Below the pieces are notes generated by a model. The model ran no database searches and had not been told where the DNA came from. It was given only the letters and a program-made list of their open reading frames with translations. DNA of 64,000 bases from CBDCMJ01 sp965218875 (lineage in GTDB: Bacteria; Chloroflexota; Dehalococcoidia; Lucifugimonadales; UBA3495), in NCBI GenBank assembly GCA_965218875.1, contig CBDCMJ010000006.1, positions 1-64,000 on the forward strand, in the 5' to 3' direction. Below, one piece after another: positions 43,562 to 52,953 of the stretch (its first letter is position 1; each line of letters opens with the position of its first letter). The position numbers were made by a program, and so were the translations under genes.

Positions 43562-43660
43562 ATAAACTTGCAGGCGGACGCGCGCACCCGGCAGCAGCCG
43601 GGCGGCCCGCTTTATTCAGCGCGTATGTTGGCCTCTCGAAAGCCAAGCGTCCTTTCCTCT

Positions 43661-43752
43661 ATCAGCGTAGAGCTACTGATTCTCTACTTTACTCCAACTG
43701 CCGTGTAGCAGGTGTGATTTATAAGATTTGTAAGCGTATAATCAGCGTAGAG
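43661..43752 (+). promoter_or_regulatory. Direct repeats around the kinase-regulator promoter
   Basis: ATCAGCGTAGAG occurs at 43661-43672 and 43741-43752, exactly 80 bp apart. A good -10 element (TATAAT, 43737-43742) abuts the second copy; a -35 box is not evident, which fits an activator-dependent promoter. OmpR-type regulators bind direct repeats, so autoregulation by the downstream gene is plausible. Confidence 0.55.
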
Positions 43753-43754
43753 TT

Positions 43755-46262
43755 TTGGATTTGGAGAAAATTGGTTCCTGGAAACGCTGGGCACGGCCTA
43801 AATCCCGCCACCCGTCCAGCCCGGGTCCCACTACGGGCGCCAGGGGCCGAAGGCAATTAAACGGGGGTGAGAAGTTGCGGAATCCCGATGATCTGCTAAA
43901 CGAAAATCAGGCCCTGCGGGAGCGGCTCTCCAAGCTCAGCGAGGCCAGCCTGCGCATCACCGAGGACCTGGACCTGGACATCGTGCTCCAGGGGGTCGTG
44001 GACGAGGCGCGCTCCCTGACCGGCGCGAGGATGGGTGGGATCACCGCCCTCGACGAGCAGGGGCAGTTGCAGGACTTCATCACCTCCGGCCTGACTCCCG
44101 AAGAGCACCAGCGGTTCCTGGAGCTGCCAGGGGGCCCGGAGTTCTTCGCCTACCTGAGCATGATCCCCGGACCGCTCCGGCTGGCGGACTTCTCCGGCCA
44201 CGCCACGTCGGCGGGCCTTCCCGCAATCGGCCCGCCGTTGGGTCCGGTGGGCACCTTCCTGGGTGCGCCCATCCGTCACCGGGGCGAGCACGCCGGCAAC
44301 CTCTATCTATCGGACAAGGAGGGCGGCCTGGAGTTCACCCAGGAGGACGAGGAGACCCTGGTGATGTTCGCCTCCCAGGCGGCGATGGCCATCGCCAACG
44401 CCCGCCGCTACCAGGAGGAGCAGCGGGCCAGGGCCGACCTGGAGACCCTGGTCAACACCTCGCCCGTGGGCGTGGTGGTCTTCGACGCCAGGACTGGAGC
44501 GCCGGTATCGCTCAACCGGGAGGCGAGACGGATCGTAGACGGCCTGCGCAACCCCGACCAGTCGGCGGAGGATCTGCTGGCGACGCTGACCGTCCGGCGG
44601 GCCGATGGGCGGGAGATTTCCCTGCGGGATTTCCCCCTGGCCCAGGCGCTCAGCACCGGGGAAACCATTCGGGCCGAGGAGATCGTCATACAGGTCCCGG
44701 ACGGGCGCAGAATCACCACCATCATCAACGCTACGCCCATTCCAACAGAGGACGGCGGCGTCGAGTCCGTAATCGTTACCATGCAGGACATGACGTCTTT
44801 GGAGGAGTTGGGGCGGCTGCGGGCCGAGTTCCTGGGGATGGTTAGCCACGAGCTGCGGGCGCCACTGACCTCTATCAGGGGTTCCGCGGACACGCTGATG
44901 GACGCCCAGGACAGCCTGGACCCGGCCGAGATGCGCCAGTTCCACCGCATCATACGGGAGCAGGCCGACCAGATGCAGGGCCTGATCACCGACCTGCTGG
45001 ACGTGGCCCGCATCGACGCCGGAACCCTGGCGGTGGCCCCTGAGTCTTCCGATGTTGCGGTCCTGGTGGACCGGGCCAGGAACACCTTCCTGAGCGGCGG
45101 AGCCCGGCACGACATCCGGCTCGACCTGCCGCCGGACCTGCCCCGGGTGATGGCGGACCGGCGGCGCATCGTCCAGGTGCTGGGCAACCTGCTGTCCAAC
45201 GCGGCCCGGCACTCTCCGGCGGGGTACCCCATCCGGGTGGAGGCGGCGCCGACAGGGGTCCAGGTGGAGATTTCCGTTTCCGACGACGGGGCGGGCATAG
45301 CCGCCGAGCGGCTGCCCCACCTGTTCCGCAGGTTCTCCCGTCCGGGGGCAGAGGACCCGGGGAGCGGAACCGTAGGTACGGGTTTGGGCCTGGCCATCTG
45401 CAAGGGGATAGTGGAGGCTCACGGGGGCCGCATCTGGGCCGAAAGCGAGGGGCTGGGTTTGGGGTCCATGTTCGCCTTCACCCTACCGGCGGTGGTGGAG
45501 ACGGCCCTGCCGGAGCGGCCCGCGTCCCGTTCCGGGGGGAAGGGGCCGCAGCGGGTGCGCGTCCTCACGGTTGACGACGACCCGCAGACTCTCAGGTACG
45601 TGCGGGACGTGCTCTCGGAGGCTGGCTACGTGCCGCAGGCGACCGGCGACCCAGAGGCGGTGGGCCGCCTCATCAGGGAGGACAAACCCCACCTGGTGCT
45701 GCTGGACCTGATGCTGCCGGGGGCCGACGGCGTGGAATTGATGGAGAGCGTCCCCGAGCTTGCCGAGGTGCCGGTGATCTTCCTGTCGGCCTACGGCCGG
45801 GACCAGGTGATCGCGCGGGCGCTGGAGGCCGGGGCCGACGACTACATCGTCAAGCCCTTCTCGCCCACGGAGCTGGTGGCGAGGATTCAGGCGGTCCTGC
45901 GGCGGCGGGCGCCGGGCGAAAGGCCGGAGCCGTCGGAGCCCTACGTGCTGGGGGACCTGACGGTAAACTTCGCCGAGCGGCGGGTCTCAATGGCGGGCCG
46001 TCCGGTCCGGCTGACCGACATGGAGTACCGGGTGCTGGCCGAGCTTGCCGCCAGCCCCGGGCGCGTGGTGAACCACGCCGACCTGCTGCTGCGGGTCTGG
46101 GGTCCGGCCCAGGCCACCGGCTCCGGGCCGGTGCGCACCATTGTGAAGAACCTCCGAACCAAGCTGGGTGAAGACGCGGAGAACCCCACCTACATTTTCA
46201 ATGAGCCGAGGGTGGGGTATCGGTTGGGGGACGGGGAGACGGCGGAAACAGAGACGCCTTGA
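43755..46262 (+). CDS. Hybrid histidine kinase fused to an OmpR-type response regulator
   Basis: 835 residues from ATG 43755; TTG 43875 with GGGGTGAG upstream is a good alternative. Domains: GAF (about 65-215), PAS-like (about 230-350), HisKA with H365 in MVSHELRAPLTS, HATPase (N box NLLSNAARH, G boxes DDGAGIA and GTGLGLAI), receiver (about 602-715, VDDDP acidic pair, phospho-Asp651 in LLDLMLPG, K700 in YIVKPFSP), and a winged-helix DNA-binding domain (about 735-825, LTDMEYRVLAELAASPGRVV). No membrane segment, so it senses a cytoplasmic signal. Sensor, kinase, receiver and output lie in one chain. A copy of its last ~80 bases lies exactly 700 bp downstream. Confidence 0.9.
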   Translation: MDLEKIGSWKRWARPKSRHPSSPGPTTGARGRRQLNGGEKLRNPDDLLNENQALRERLSKLSEASLRITEDLDLDIVLQGVVDEARSLTGARMGGITALDEQGQLQDFITSGLTPEEHQRFLELPGGPEFFAYLSMIPGPLRLADFSGHATSAGLPAIGPPLGPVGTFLGAPIRHRGEHAGNLYLSDKEGGLEFTQEDEETLVMFASQAAMAIANARRYQEEQRARADLETLVNTSPVGVVVFDARTGAPVSLNREARRIVDGLRNPDQSAEDLLATLTVRRADGREISLRDFPLAQALSTGETIRAEEIVIQVPDGRRITTIINATPIPTEDGGVESVIVTMQDMTSLEELGRLRAEFLGMVSHELRAPLTSIRGSADTLMDAQDSLDPAEMRQFHRIIREQADQMQGLITDLLDVARIDAGTLAVAPESSDVAVLVDRARNTFLSGGARHDIRLDLPPDLPRVMADRRRIVQVLGNLLSNAARHSPAGYPIRVEAAPTGVQVEISVSDDGAGIAAERLPHLFRRFSRPGAEDPGSGTVGTGLGLAICKGIVEAHGGRIWAESEGLGLGSMFAFTLPAVVETALPERPASRSGGKGPQRVRVLTVDDDPQTLRYVRDVLSEAGYVPQATGDPEAVGRLIREDKPHLVLLDLMLPGADGVELMESVPELAEVPVIFLSAYGRDQVIARALEAGADDYIVKPFSPTELVARIQAVLRRRAPGERPEPSEPYVLGDLTVNFAERRVSMAGRPVRLTDMEYRVLAELAASPGRVVNHADLLLRVWGPAQATGSGPVRTIVKNLRTKLGEDAENPTYIFNEPRVGYRLGDGETAETETP

Positions 46263-46314
46263 CCACGAACCATTGCGCCGGCGTCATTCCCTCAAATGCG
46301 AGGAGTTCAACCCT

Positions 46315-46911
46315 GTGCCTAGCCGTGGTCAAGCTGTCGTCACCGGAGCGTTCAGCAATATCGTCAGGTACGGCGTCCACAGTCTTCTGAAAGGCGGCGT
46401 CGCTGTCAGGACCCTGACCCGCAACCCCACCGGGAGCACCCGGTCGTCGGGCGGGTGCCATCGGCTCCACTGGACTTCGGTGACAGAAGGATCGCGCTGG
46501 TCGATGGACAGGTGCAGCGTTCTTTACAACACCTATTGGGTCCGGTTCGGGAGGGGGCGGACTACCTTTGAACAGGCGGTGGAGAACTCCACGGTGCTAT
46601 TCGAGGCCGCAGCCAAAGCGGGCGTGGGCAGAATAGTCCACTTCTCCGTTGCCAACGCCTCAACCGAGGCCAAGCTGCCCTACTTCCGGGGCAAGGGACA
46701 GGTGGAGGAGATACTTACAGGTATGGGTATCCCCTATGCCATCATCAGGCCCACCCTGGTCGTTGGCGAAGGCGACCTGCTGCTGAACAACATGGCCTGG
46801 CCACTGCGGCGGTTTCCGACCTTTCCCTTATTCGGTCGTGGCGATTACCAGCTACGGCAGAAGCTGGGAGAGGACGGCGAGAACCTCAAATACATCTTCG
46901 CTATACTTTGA
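46315..46911 (+). pseudogene. NmrA/SDR-family NAD(P)-binding protein, decayed
   Basis: From GTG 46315 (GAGGAG upstream) the frame gives AVVTGAFSNIVRYGVHSLLK, a Rossmann start with a degraded glycine motif, and VAVRTLTRNPTGS. Then comes a scrambled stretch (about residues 45-68) where another frame reads APLDFGD, showing two compensating frameshifts. Afterwards the family pattern is clear (VLYNTYWVRFGRGRTTFEQA, VGRIVHFSVANAS, YAIIRPTLVVGEGDLLLNNM). The end is replaced from 46861 by sequence copied from the tail of the upstream regulator gene (KLGEDGENLKYIF). Non-functional oxidoreductase remnant. Confidence 0.75.
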
Positions 46912-46940
46912 GTGGGGTATAGGGTGGCGCGGGGGATGGG
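46861..46940 (+). repeat. Duplicate of the kinase-regulator 3' end
   Basis: About 80 bases resemble 46161-46240 (AAGCTGGG...GA.GACG...GAGAACC...TACAT.TTC, then GTGGGGTAT.GG). The translation KLGEDGENLKYIF parallels KLGEDAENPTYIF, but a stop follows. It is probably the stump of a second OmpR-type regulator fused by recombination to the SDR pseudogene. Confidence 0.7.
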
Positions 46941-47050
46941 CCAGGATAAGCCAAAGGCTTTGTGTGATAATCGTGGAAGGTGTGGTCAGCGATTACCCCA
47001 CTCAAGACGGTGGTTCAACCTCCTATGTTTACATATCGGAGTTTTATCGT

Positions 47051-47938
47051 ATGACAACTTCACAGACAGGAAAACTGGAAACTGTCCTTGAGAACCTTTC
47101 CATCGAAACTTGGAACCGTCTCAATAACATAAAAGCATTCCTACAACGCCCCGAACCATTCAACTCGGTGCGTCTTGGGGAGACGACTATAACCGACCTC
47201 GCGATGATGGAACTGTGTCGGCAGGGACTCAGTAGGTCCCTATTTCTCCAGACTCCTGCGCATAAGGAGAAATTCTGGGGCACCGACTTCGAGTGGTGGC
47301 TCGGATCCGACGCAACGGGATGGTTTCGATTGGCTGTGCAAGCTAAGAAACTCGACATGAAACAGGACCGGTATCTTACTCTGACGCACGACGCCAATGG
47401 AATGCTGCAAATCGATGCGCTGGAAGCGTACGCGGATCGGAACAGAGCGACTCCTCTATATTGTCTCTATAACTTTTCGAGCTTGGTAGACCCGGACTTG
47501 CACTGGCATTGCTGCCAGAGGTGTCCCAAGGAGGAGGAACTTGGATGCTCAATCACCCATGCCTCGCGGATTAGGGAAGCCATCAACACTTGGGGAATGA
47601 GAACCTTTGAGTTCGTCCATGAGTGGACCGGCACCGTTCCCTGGCAATGTCTGGCATCATGTCACAAGGTACGAGAGGCACTTCGACTTGGAAGAATGTA
47701 CCCATCGGATGGCCTGTTTCCTTTACTCGAACCCCGTTCATATTATCCGGAGCTACCACCGTTCCTGGCTAAGCCGGTGTCAGACCGCTTAGTTGGTTTG
47801 GCTCCTGAGGCACTGGTTGACGATGGAATGGCCGGATACGACTTCGAAATCGTAACGTTCAACGATTTGGTGGGGGAATACTATAACCCAAGTGTGGGTG
47901 TCCCGAGGGCGATAAACGTAATCTCCCTAGATAACTAG
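47051..47938 (+). CDS. DUF6615-like protein (nuclease-type motif)
   Basis: 295 residues, ATG 47051. The segment GTDFEWWLGSDATGWFRLAV then QAKKLD resembles DUF6615 proteins and has the E/D...Q.K spacing of PD-(D/E)XK nucleases (E in DFEWW, QAKK). A cysteine cluster (WHCCQRCPKEEELGC, about 158-172) could bind zinc. It is the first gene of the AT-richer island, next to a restriction system and SIR2-HerA, so a defence role is likely. Nuclease activity is inferred from the motif only. Confidence 0.6.
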   Translation: MTTSQTGKLETVLENLSIETWNRLNNIKAFLQRPEPFNSVRLGETTITDLAMMELCRQGLSRSLFLQTPAHKEKFWGTDFEWWLGSDATGWFRLAVQAKKLDMKQDRYLTLTHDANGMLQIDALEAYADRNRATPLYCLYNFSSLVDPDLHWHCCQRCPKEEELGCSITHASRIREAINTWGMRTFEFVHEWTGTVPWQCLASCHKVREALRLGRMYPSDGLFPLLEPRSYYPELPPFLAKPVSDRLVGLAPEALVDDGMAGYDFEIVTFNDLVGEYYNPSVGVPRAINVISLDN

Positions 47939-48443
47939 GGGATTTCCTGCCTTTCTCTGGCATCACGGGATACCCGTAGGACAGCGGCGCCTCCAAGTTG
48001 TAGGGCCTGCGCTCCAAGCTGTTAATTCACGCCGAGCGAGAATAGGTGGCCGACCAACTCCGACATCCAACTGTTTGCGCTTGCCGGATGCGGCCCAGGA
48101 GGGCATATGACTATGACAATCCTAATTGTATTCTAGCCGGATACCAGCCACCGGATGTCAAATGAAAGAGGGGCAAGATGAGTAGGGGGCGACTCATGGG
48201 GTACTTTGGACTTTTAGGGTGTAGCTGGGCCAAGCATTGAATCGTGTCTTCAAACAGGGTCGGCGAAAAGCGATATTGGGGCAAAAATGCGAGCACAAGT
48301 CATTACTCCAACCCTTCCGGAACCATGAGGCCACACCTGGAGGGAGGGACCGAACTCCGGGGTGATCGAGTATAGGCAGGACCGTCCACCACTCTGCGAC
48401 GTTATGCATCCTAGGCTACAGCTCCCGACAAGTTCATTCTGTC
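47939..48443. other. Intergenic region, no gene seen
   Basis: About 500 bases with only short chance frames on both strands. A near-repeat CTCCAAG(T/C)TGT occurs at about 47990 and 48012. It leads into the hairpin at 48444. Confidence 0.4.
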
Positions 48444-48477
48444 AAAACCCCTTTTGGGATATTCCAAAAGGGGTTTT
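48444..48477. terminator. Strong symmetrical hairpin
   Basis: AAAACCCCTTTTGG (48444-48457) pairs perfectly with CCAAAAGGGGTTTT (48464-48477) around GATATT. It ends in a T run on both strands, so it can terminate transcription in either direction. It lies 38 bases before the XRE gene. Confidence 0.75.
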
Positions 48478-48514
48478 ATGATGGCCCTTACAGTGGTTTA
48501 GAGGTGGGACCAGT

Positions 48515-48757
48515 TTGAAATCGGTCTTTACCGAAGAATACGACGTGTTAATGAAGCGGCTCATCTCTGCGCGCGGAGAAGCCCAGTTGACGCAGCAACA
48601 GTTGGCGGGCTGCATTCGAAGGCCCCAATCGTTTGTTTCAAAATACGAGCGGGGAGAGAGGCGACTGGACGTCTTGGAGTTCGTGATGATTTGCCATGTC
48701 CTAAGCGTGGACCCATGCGACATCATCCGGGACATTGAAGGCCGGTTGTTCGGGTAG
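48515..48757 (+). CDS. Small XRE regulator of the defence island
   Basis: 80 residues from TTG 48515 (GAGGTGGGA upstream; ATG 48551 is an alternative). The HTH is RLISARGEAQLTQQQLAGCI then RRPQSFVSKYERGERRLDVL, a classic XRE/C-protein-like domain, and LEFVMICHVLSVDPCDII ends it. It lies about 150 bases before the PLD restriction endonuclease gene on the same strand, the usual place of a restriction-modification controller protein. Role inferred. Confidence 0.7.
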   Translation: MKSVFTEEYDVLMKRLISARGEAQLTQQQLAGCIRRPQSFVSKYERGERRLDVLEFVMICHVLSVDPCDIIRDIEGRLFG

Positions 48758-48910
48758 TTACAAGGCGATTCTTCGGGCCGTGCCTGTCCATTGTCGCGGA
48801 CCGAGGCTCGAAGACGATTCCCTGTCTGTTGCTCAATCACGGTGGGCGCATCACGAGAGACTTAATCAACCTGGCGCGCTGGAGTCCATTCTACAATCCT
48901 GTGAGACGCT

Positions 48911-50152
48911 ATGCCCTTCATCGTTGGTCCAGGTAATTCGGCCTACGGTTACTTGCGAGAGACTTCCCAGCGATTTGAAATTCGTAATGGGGTTATCGTC
49001 GTAGCTTGGGCGCGGCGTTCCGGCGTCGGGCTTCTTCGTTCGGCCCTGGGTGAGAGCCTGCGTAATGTCGACGTTGTCGTGGGCATGGCCAATCGTGGTA
49101 CTAGCGCAGAGGCGCTAGCGCTCCTGAGAACATTGGCCCGAAGGTTGTTCGTCTATCACAAGCATCACCTTCAGACCTTCCACCCTAAAGTTTATCTACT
49201 TGACGATGGACAGAACCCACTGCAAGATGCAGCTCTTTTGGTGGGTTCCTCTAACCTTACCGGAGGTGGACTCTACCAGAACATTGAAGGGAACTTAGCA
49301 GTAGATCTAAGGCCCTCTGACAGGCCGGAGGATTGGGCTACCTACGATTCAGTTGTCCAAGAGGCCATGGTATTGCAAAATTCTCCATTCTGCGAAGAAC
49401 TCACGGAAGATGAGCGAATCAGGCAGCTTCTGGATGATCGCTACATCTCGAACGAGGCCGTACTGAGGCGAAAGCGCCGAAGGGAAAACGGCGAGGTAGC
49501 CCGACGAGGTGACCGAAGACAGAGACCCGAGGCTCCTCCTCCTCCACTCCCAGCGTTCGCGCTTCCACAGCTGGAGATGGATTTTGGTGGTGCGGAACAA
49601 GAGGACGAGGTTCTTGCTCCGCCAGTCGTTCAGGAGCCAGAGCCTGTTGTCTATGATCCTACGGAACAATTCTACGTTCGCACATTGACAGCTAATGACG
49701 TGAACAAACTGCACGGCATAACGCCGGGCACCGCCGAATGGGACATAGGCGTAACCGCCCGAAACGCGCAACCAGCATTCTGGGGTTGGCCGAATCGGTA
49801 TGCGAACATCGTCCGGAGGCTTCCCAGACTCGAATGGCAGATTACCGGCTCTTTGCGGTCATCTTTGACTGGAGAAGCCGGGGTTGATGTTGAAATCTTC
49901 CTCTGGTTTCGTGAGGAACGCCCGGGACACGCCGCCGAGCATCGGTTGAGGATTGGTCCCAAGGGTACATTATCTGACGCAACTCCGAATAATTTCGACA
50001 CGAATTCTTTAGTGGTGCTTGAACGGTTGCCCGCAGGACGAACCCACACGTTTCTGGTTCACCTGCTGACCAACGGGGAGCCGGGATACGATGACTACTT
50101 GCCGTATTTAACTCAGAATCGACCACAGCATAGATATGGCTATGGGCCGTGA
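48911..50152 (+). CDS. PLD-family restriction endonuclease (BfiI/NgoFVII-like)
   Basis: 413 residues, ATG 48911. The N-terminal phospholipase-D-type domain has H91-x-K93 (TFHPKVYLLDDG), N115 in LLVGSSNLTGGG and E126 in QNIEGNLAVDL, the single H-K-N-E set of the BfiI/NgoFVII group. These act as dimers with one active site and need no metal. A charged, proline-rich linker (about 190-250) follows. The C-terminal domain (about 257-410: FYVRTLTANDVNKLHGITPG, TAEWDIGVTAR, AFWGWPNRY) fits the B3-like DNA-recognition domain of BfiI. Two methyltransferases are encoded convergently, as expected when the recognition site is asymmetric. Target sequence unknown. Confidence 0.8.
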   Translation: MPFIVGPGNSAYGYLRETSQRFEIRNGVIVVAWARRSGVGLLRSALGESLRNVDVVVGMANRGTSAEALALLRTLARRLFVYHKHHLQTFHPKVYLLDDGQNPLQDAALLVGSSNLTGGGLYQNIEGNLAVDLRPSDRPEDWATYDSVVQEAMVLQNSPFCEELTEDERIRQLLDDRYISNEAVLRRKRRRENGEVARRGDRRQRPEAPPPPLPAFALPQLEMDFGGAEQEDEVLAPPVVQEPEPVVYDPTEQFYVRTLTANDVNKLHGITPGTAEWDIGVTARNAQPAFWGWPNRYANIVRRLPRLEWQITGSLRSSLTGEAGVDVEIFLWFREERPGHAAEHRLRIGPKGTLSDATPNNFDTNSLVVLERLPAGRTHTFLVHLLTNGEPGYDDYLPYLTQNRPQHRYGYGP

Positions 50153-50206
50153 TTCCATTCGGCTTTGGTGCTCAGTTCTCCGCCAATGTGGCGCTCGCCT
50201 CTGATT

Positions 50207-51793
50207 TCACACCCGCTGCATTACGAGGAGCCGCTCGTCCCTGATGGAGTTGCGACTGTGGACATCATATCGGCTATAAGCGTTCAGTTCGTACATATCG
50301 CGAAGTTCGAGCCCCACGTGGGTTCCTGTCGCGGCGAGCAATGCCGGTGTATCAATAAAGTGCTTAACTCCCCCTAGTGACGTTCGGTTGGGTCCAACTA
50401 TGAAGGCCAACCAGCCTCCTTTCGTCAAGTACTTCTCTGCGATTCCCATCATGCGCGTCATTCCCGAGAAGTAGCGATAAACGACCGCAGGAGTGTTCCT
50501 CCGACGAAAACCATCGCTACTTGGGTCATAAGCTTTCTTCAAAGTTTTGCAAAGTTGCCAAACTTCTTCTGCCACCCCGAGCCCATTGTTTTCGATCGCC
50601 TCTTCAAGGGACAGGCGCTCCCGTGTCTGAAGTTCCCTGCTGCCAACGAGAGAAGAATCGAGATGGCGAATCTCTTGCACCGTTGCCATCCCGAAGAGCG
50701 CAATACTCAACCGATGAGTGTCGATGTAAGGCAAGGCGGTTGCATATGGCGGACTGCTGAGGATGCACCGGACCCCATCTTCAAGGAATCCTCGGGCAGA
50801 TTTGTTTAGAGAGTTGACATCCCCGCTGTCGCCTAGAAATGCCGATTGCCATCCTAAGCGCGTAGAGATGTGCTTCTGTGCGGCAAGAACTGTATCGACA
50901 CGGGAGCGTAGAGCCGAGACAAAAACCTCCGTAGCCGGATAATTGGGAGCAGGATTCTTGCGCCGCCGGACTCGCAAATCACCGGGGTCCTGCCAAGAGA
51001 CTGCTCGGAGAATATCACTCATAACGATGCGAAAGACATCACGAAGGGAAGGTGGGGCCACTTCGTCGATGGATTCCAGGATGACAACCAGTTGTGCCAA
51101 TACAGGAATTGGGAACCAGCTCAAGAGATACTCTGGACATGGGAACCTCTCAAGCCAACCCTGCCCGACCGTTTCCTCAATTGTCCTGTTTTCGGGGGTG
51201 CCTTCCGTTATCTTTTTCCCCCTGGACTGAACTCGCTCCACCACTCTGTAAGCTGCGGTCTCTAACAACCTAGGGTCTGCCCAGATCGCTGACAACTTTG
51301 CATTGGTAATATCGACTGCCAGTGGATTGAGGTCCACTCCCACCGCATCGAATCCTTGGTGACGTGCCTCCAAGAGGACCGTGCCGCTTCCGCAAAAAGG
51401 GTCCCAGATCCGGTCTCCGACACTCAGTCCCAGAAGGTTCGCGACAGCTCGGACCATCTGAGGGTTGAACTTACCGCGGTATTCGTGTAGCCCGTGGGCG
51501 GAATATCTGGTGTGTTGTCGGGTTAGTTGGCCCGGGTTTCCGTGCCTCGTGGCACTAGCTTCCAGTTGAGCTTGGTGGGGAGTCAACGATCCCTCTCCAG
51601 CGACGACCACATCACGGAAGTAGGTAAGACGTTTCAAGGCGTGGGGGTCGATTTGGCCTCCCGCTTCGACATGCAATGAGCCGTTGAGGCGCTCTGGTTC
51701 TGTCCCTAGCAACCGCTCAACTTCGAGTGCTGCGAGTCGTTGTTCGTAAGGAAAGTACCGGTAGTCGTGGAACTTGAACTCTACTCTGGTCAT
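50207..51793 (-). CDS. DNA methyltransferase (beta class, N4-C/N6-A type)
   Basis: 528 residues, ATG 51793. Motif I is DRIWDPFCGSGTVLLEARHQ (about 131-150) and motif IV is CILSSPPYATALPYI (about 341-355). SPPY favours N4-cytosine methylation, though N6-adenine is possible. The N-terminal ~100 residues (KFHDYRYFPYEQRLAALEVE) are not catalytic and may hold target contacts or an interaction surface. The start overlaps the previous methyltransferase's stop (51790-51793), so the two are translationally coupled. It is transcribed towards the PLD endonuclease gene. Probably methylates one strand of the asymmetric site. Confidence 0.85.
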   Translation of the reverse strand: MTRVEFKFHDYRYFPYEQRLAALEVERLLGTEPERLNGSLHVEAGGQIDPHALKRLTYFRDVVVAGEGSLTPHQAQLEASATRHGNPGQLTRQHTRYSAHGLHEYRGKFNPQMVRAVANLLGLSVGDRIWDPFCGSGTVLLEARHQGFDAVGVDLNPLAVDITNAKLSAIWADPRLLETAAYRVVERVQSRGKKITEGTPENRTIEETVGQGWLERFPCPEYLLSWFPIPVLAQLVVILESIDEVAPPSLRDVFRIVMSDILRAVSWQDPGDLRVRRRKNPAPNYPATEVFVSALRSRVDTVLAAQKHISTRLGWQSAFLGDSGDVNSLNKSARGFLEDGVRCILSSPPYATALPYIDTHRLSIALFGMATVQEIRHLDSSLVGSRELQTRERLSLEEAIENNGLGVAEEVWQLCKTLKKAYDPSSDGFRRRNTPAVVYRYFSGMTRMMGIAEKYLTKGGWLAFIVGPNRTSLGGVKHFIDTPALLAATGTHVGLELRDMYELNAYSRYDVHSRNSIRDERLLVMQRV

Positions 51794-52953
51794 GATTCTG
51801 GACGGAGGAATACCAAGAGTGTCTCGGAGCTAATATTTCCATGGACCGGATTAAATGCTTTCCGAGTGGCGGGGATTTGGCGAGTCGCTGATGCTAAGTG
51901 TTGGAATCCGTTCTCGCTAGCAGCACGACGCAAGAGTTCGGCATTGTCGATTACCTCGCCTCTTATAACAGAGCGGCCAATTACCATACATACCAACGCA
52001 GAAGGTAGGGTGACATCTCGGAAGAGACCGAAACAGTGACTCATCTGCCTCCGGAAGTCGTCTGGAGTTTCCGGGTTCCGCCTGAAGTAGTTTGGACGCG
52101 CTCCAATCTCGGCACTTCGAACCGCTAAGGGGTCATTCCCCAACCAGTACATCCTGTATTTGTGGTACAGCCAGTACTCGTAGGCGTTCGGGTAAGGAGG
52201 AGACGTTATGACGAGCCCAAATTTTTTGGGTAATTCCTTTGGCCCAACGGCGAGGACGTCTTTGGCGAGTACATCGCAAGGCGCCCCCTGCCGGAACATA
52301 TTGGAGCGTTCCCTGCCGAAAATATCATCGAGAGTTCGTGCCGACTCAACGAAAAGGCCGAAGACCTCCGACTCTTCGAAAGAACGGTCAACAGCGGCGT
52401 ATCGAGTTTCGCTGTCCTGACGCGAAACCCTGACTATGATTCTCGACAATGCTACCCTTAAGGCATCATGAGTCAACGGATCGGAGACATTCTGGAGCTC
52501 CCTGGTTAACTTCGTGAGAGCAAGGACAGCGCCAGGGCTGAACCAATGGGCGAGACGCGGGATGTCTGGGGACGGACAGTCAGTAAGAGATTGAGCTGTT
52601 GCTACTACCTGGGAGGCTATGGTTCTTATCTCTTCCCTTGGCGGGTTGGTTTTAACCTTGGATATCAGGACAGCAATCGGGTTGACATCAATTCCAAATG
52701 ATGCGACTCCTTCCGCTTGAGCCTCCACGAGAGTTGTCCCAGAGCCGCAAAAGGGGTCAAGGACCGGTCCGCGGACAATAGGATGGAAAAGTTGGATTAG
52801 ATTCCGAGGGATTTGAGGGACAAACTTTGCAGGATATGGGTGAATGCTGTGCAGGCCAGTGTTCGTCTTTGCCTCCTCGAAAGTCCAGTCGAGGCAGCTA
52901 AAGTGTTCGAGAGCCGCGTGTAGCTCTTTTGAAACGGACGGGGCTGCTGTCAT
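51790..52953 (-). CDS. Second DNA methyltransferase of the same system
   Basis: 387 residues from ATG 52953 (AGGAAAGGAACCG upstream). Motif I VLDPFCGSGTTLVEAQAEGV and motif IV LVITSPPYPNAYEYWLYHKY (about 265-285) mark a beta-class enzyme. HSIHPYPAKFVPQIPRNLI near the N-terminus matches the typical substrate-pocket segment. The start overlaps the stop of the ribbon-helix-helix gene (52950-52953) and the stop overlaps the next methyltransferase, so three genes form one tight operon. Confidence 0.85.
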   Translation of the reverse strand: MTAAPSVSKELHAALEHFSCLDWTFEEAKTNTGLHSIHPYPAKFVPQIPRNLIQLFHPIVRGPVLDPFCGSGTTLVEAQAEGVASFGIDVNPIAVLISKVKTNPPREEIRTIASQVVATAQSLTDCPSPDIPRLAHWFSPGAVLALTKLTRELQNVSDPLTHDALRVALSRIIVRVSRQDSETRYAAVDRSFEESEVFGLFVESARTLDDIFGRERSNMFRQGAPCDVLAKDVLAVGPKELPKKFGLVITSPPYPNAYEYWLYHKYRMYWLGNDPLAVRSAEIGARPNYFRRNPETPDDFRRQMSHCFGLFRDVTLPSALVCMVIGRSVIRGEVIDNAELLRRAASENGFQHLASATRQIPATRKAFNPVHGNISSETLLVFLRPES

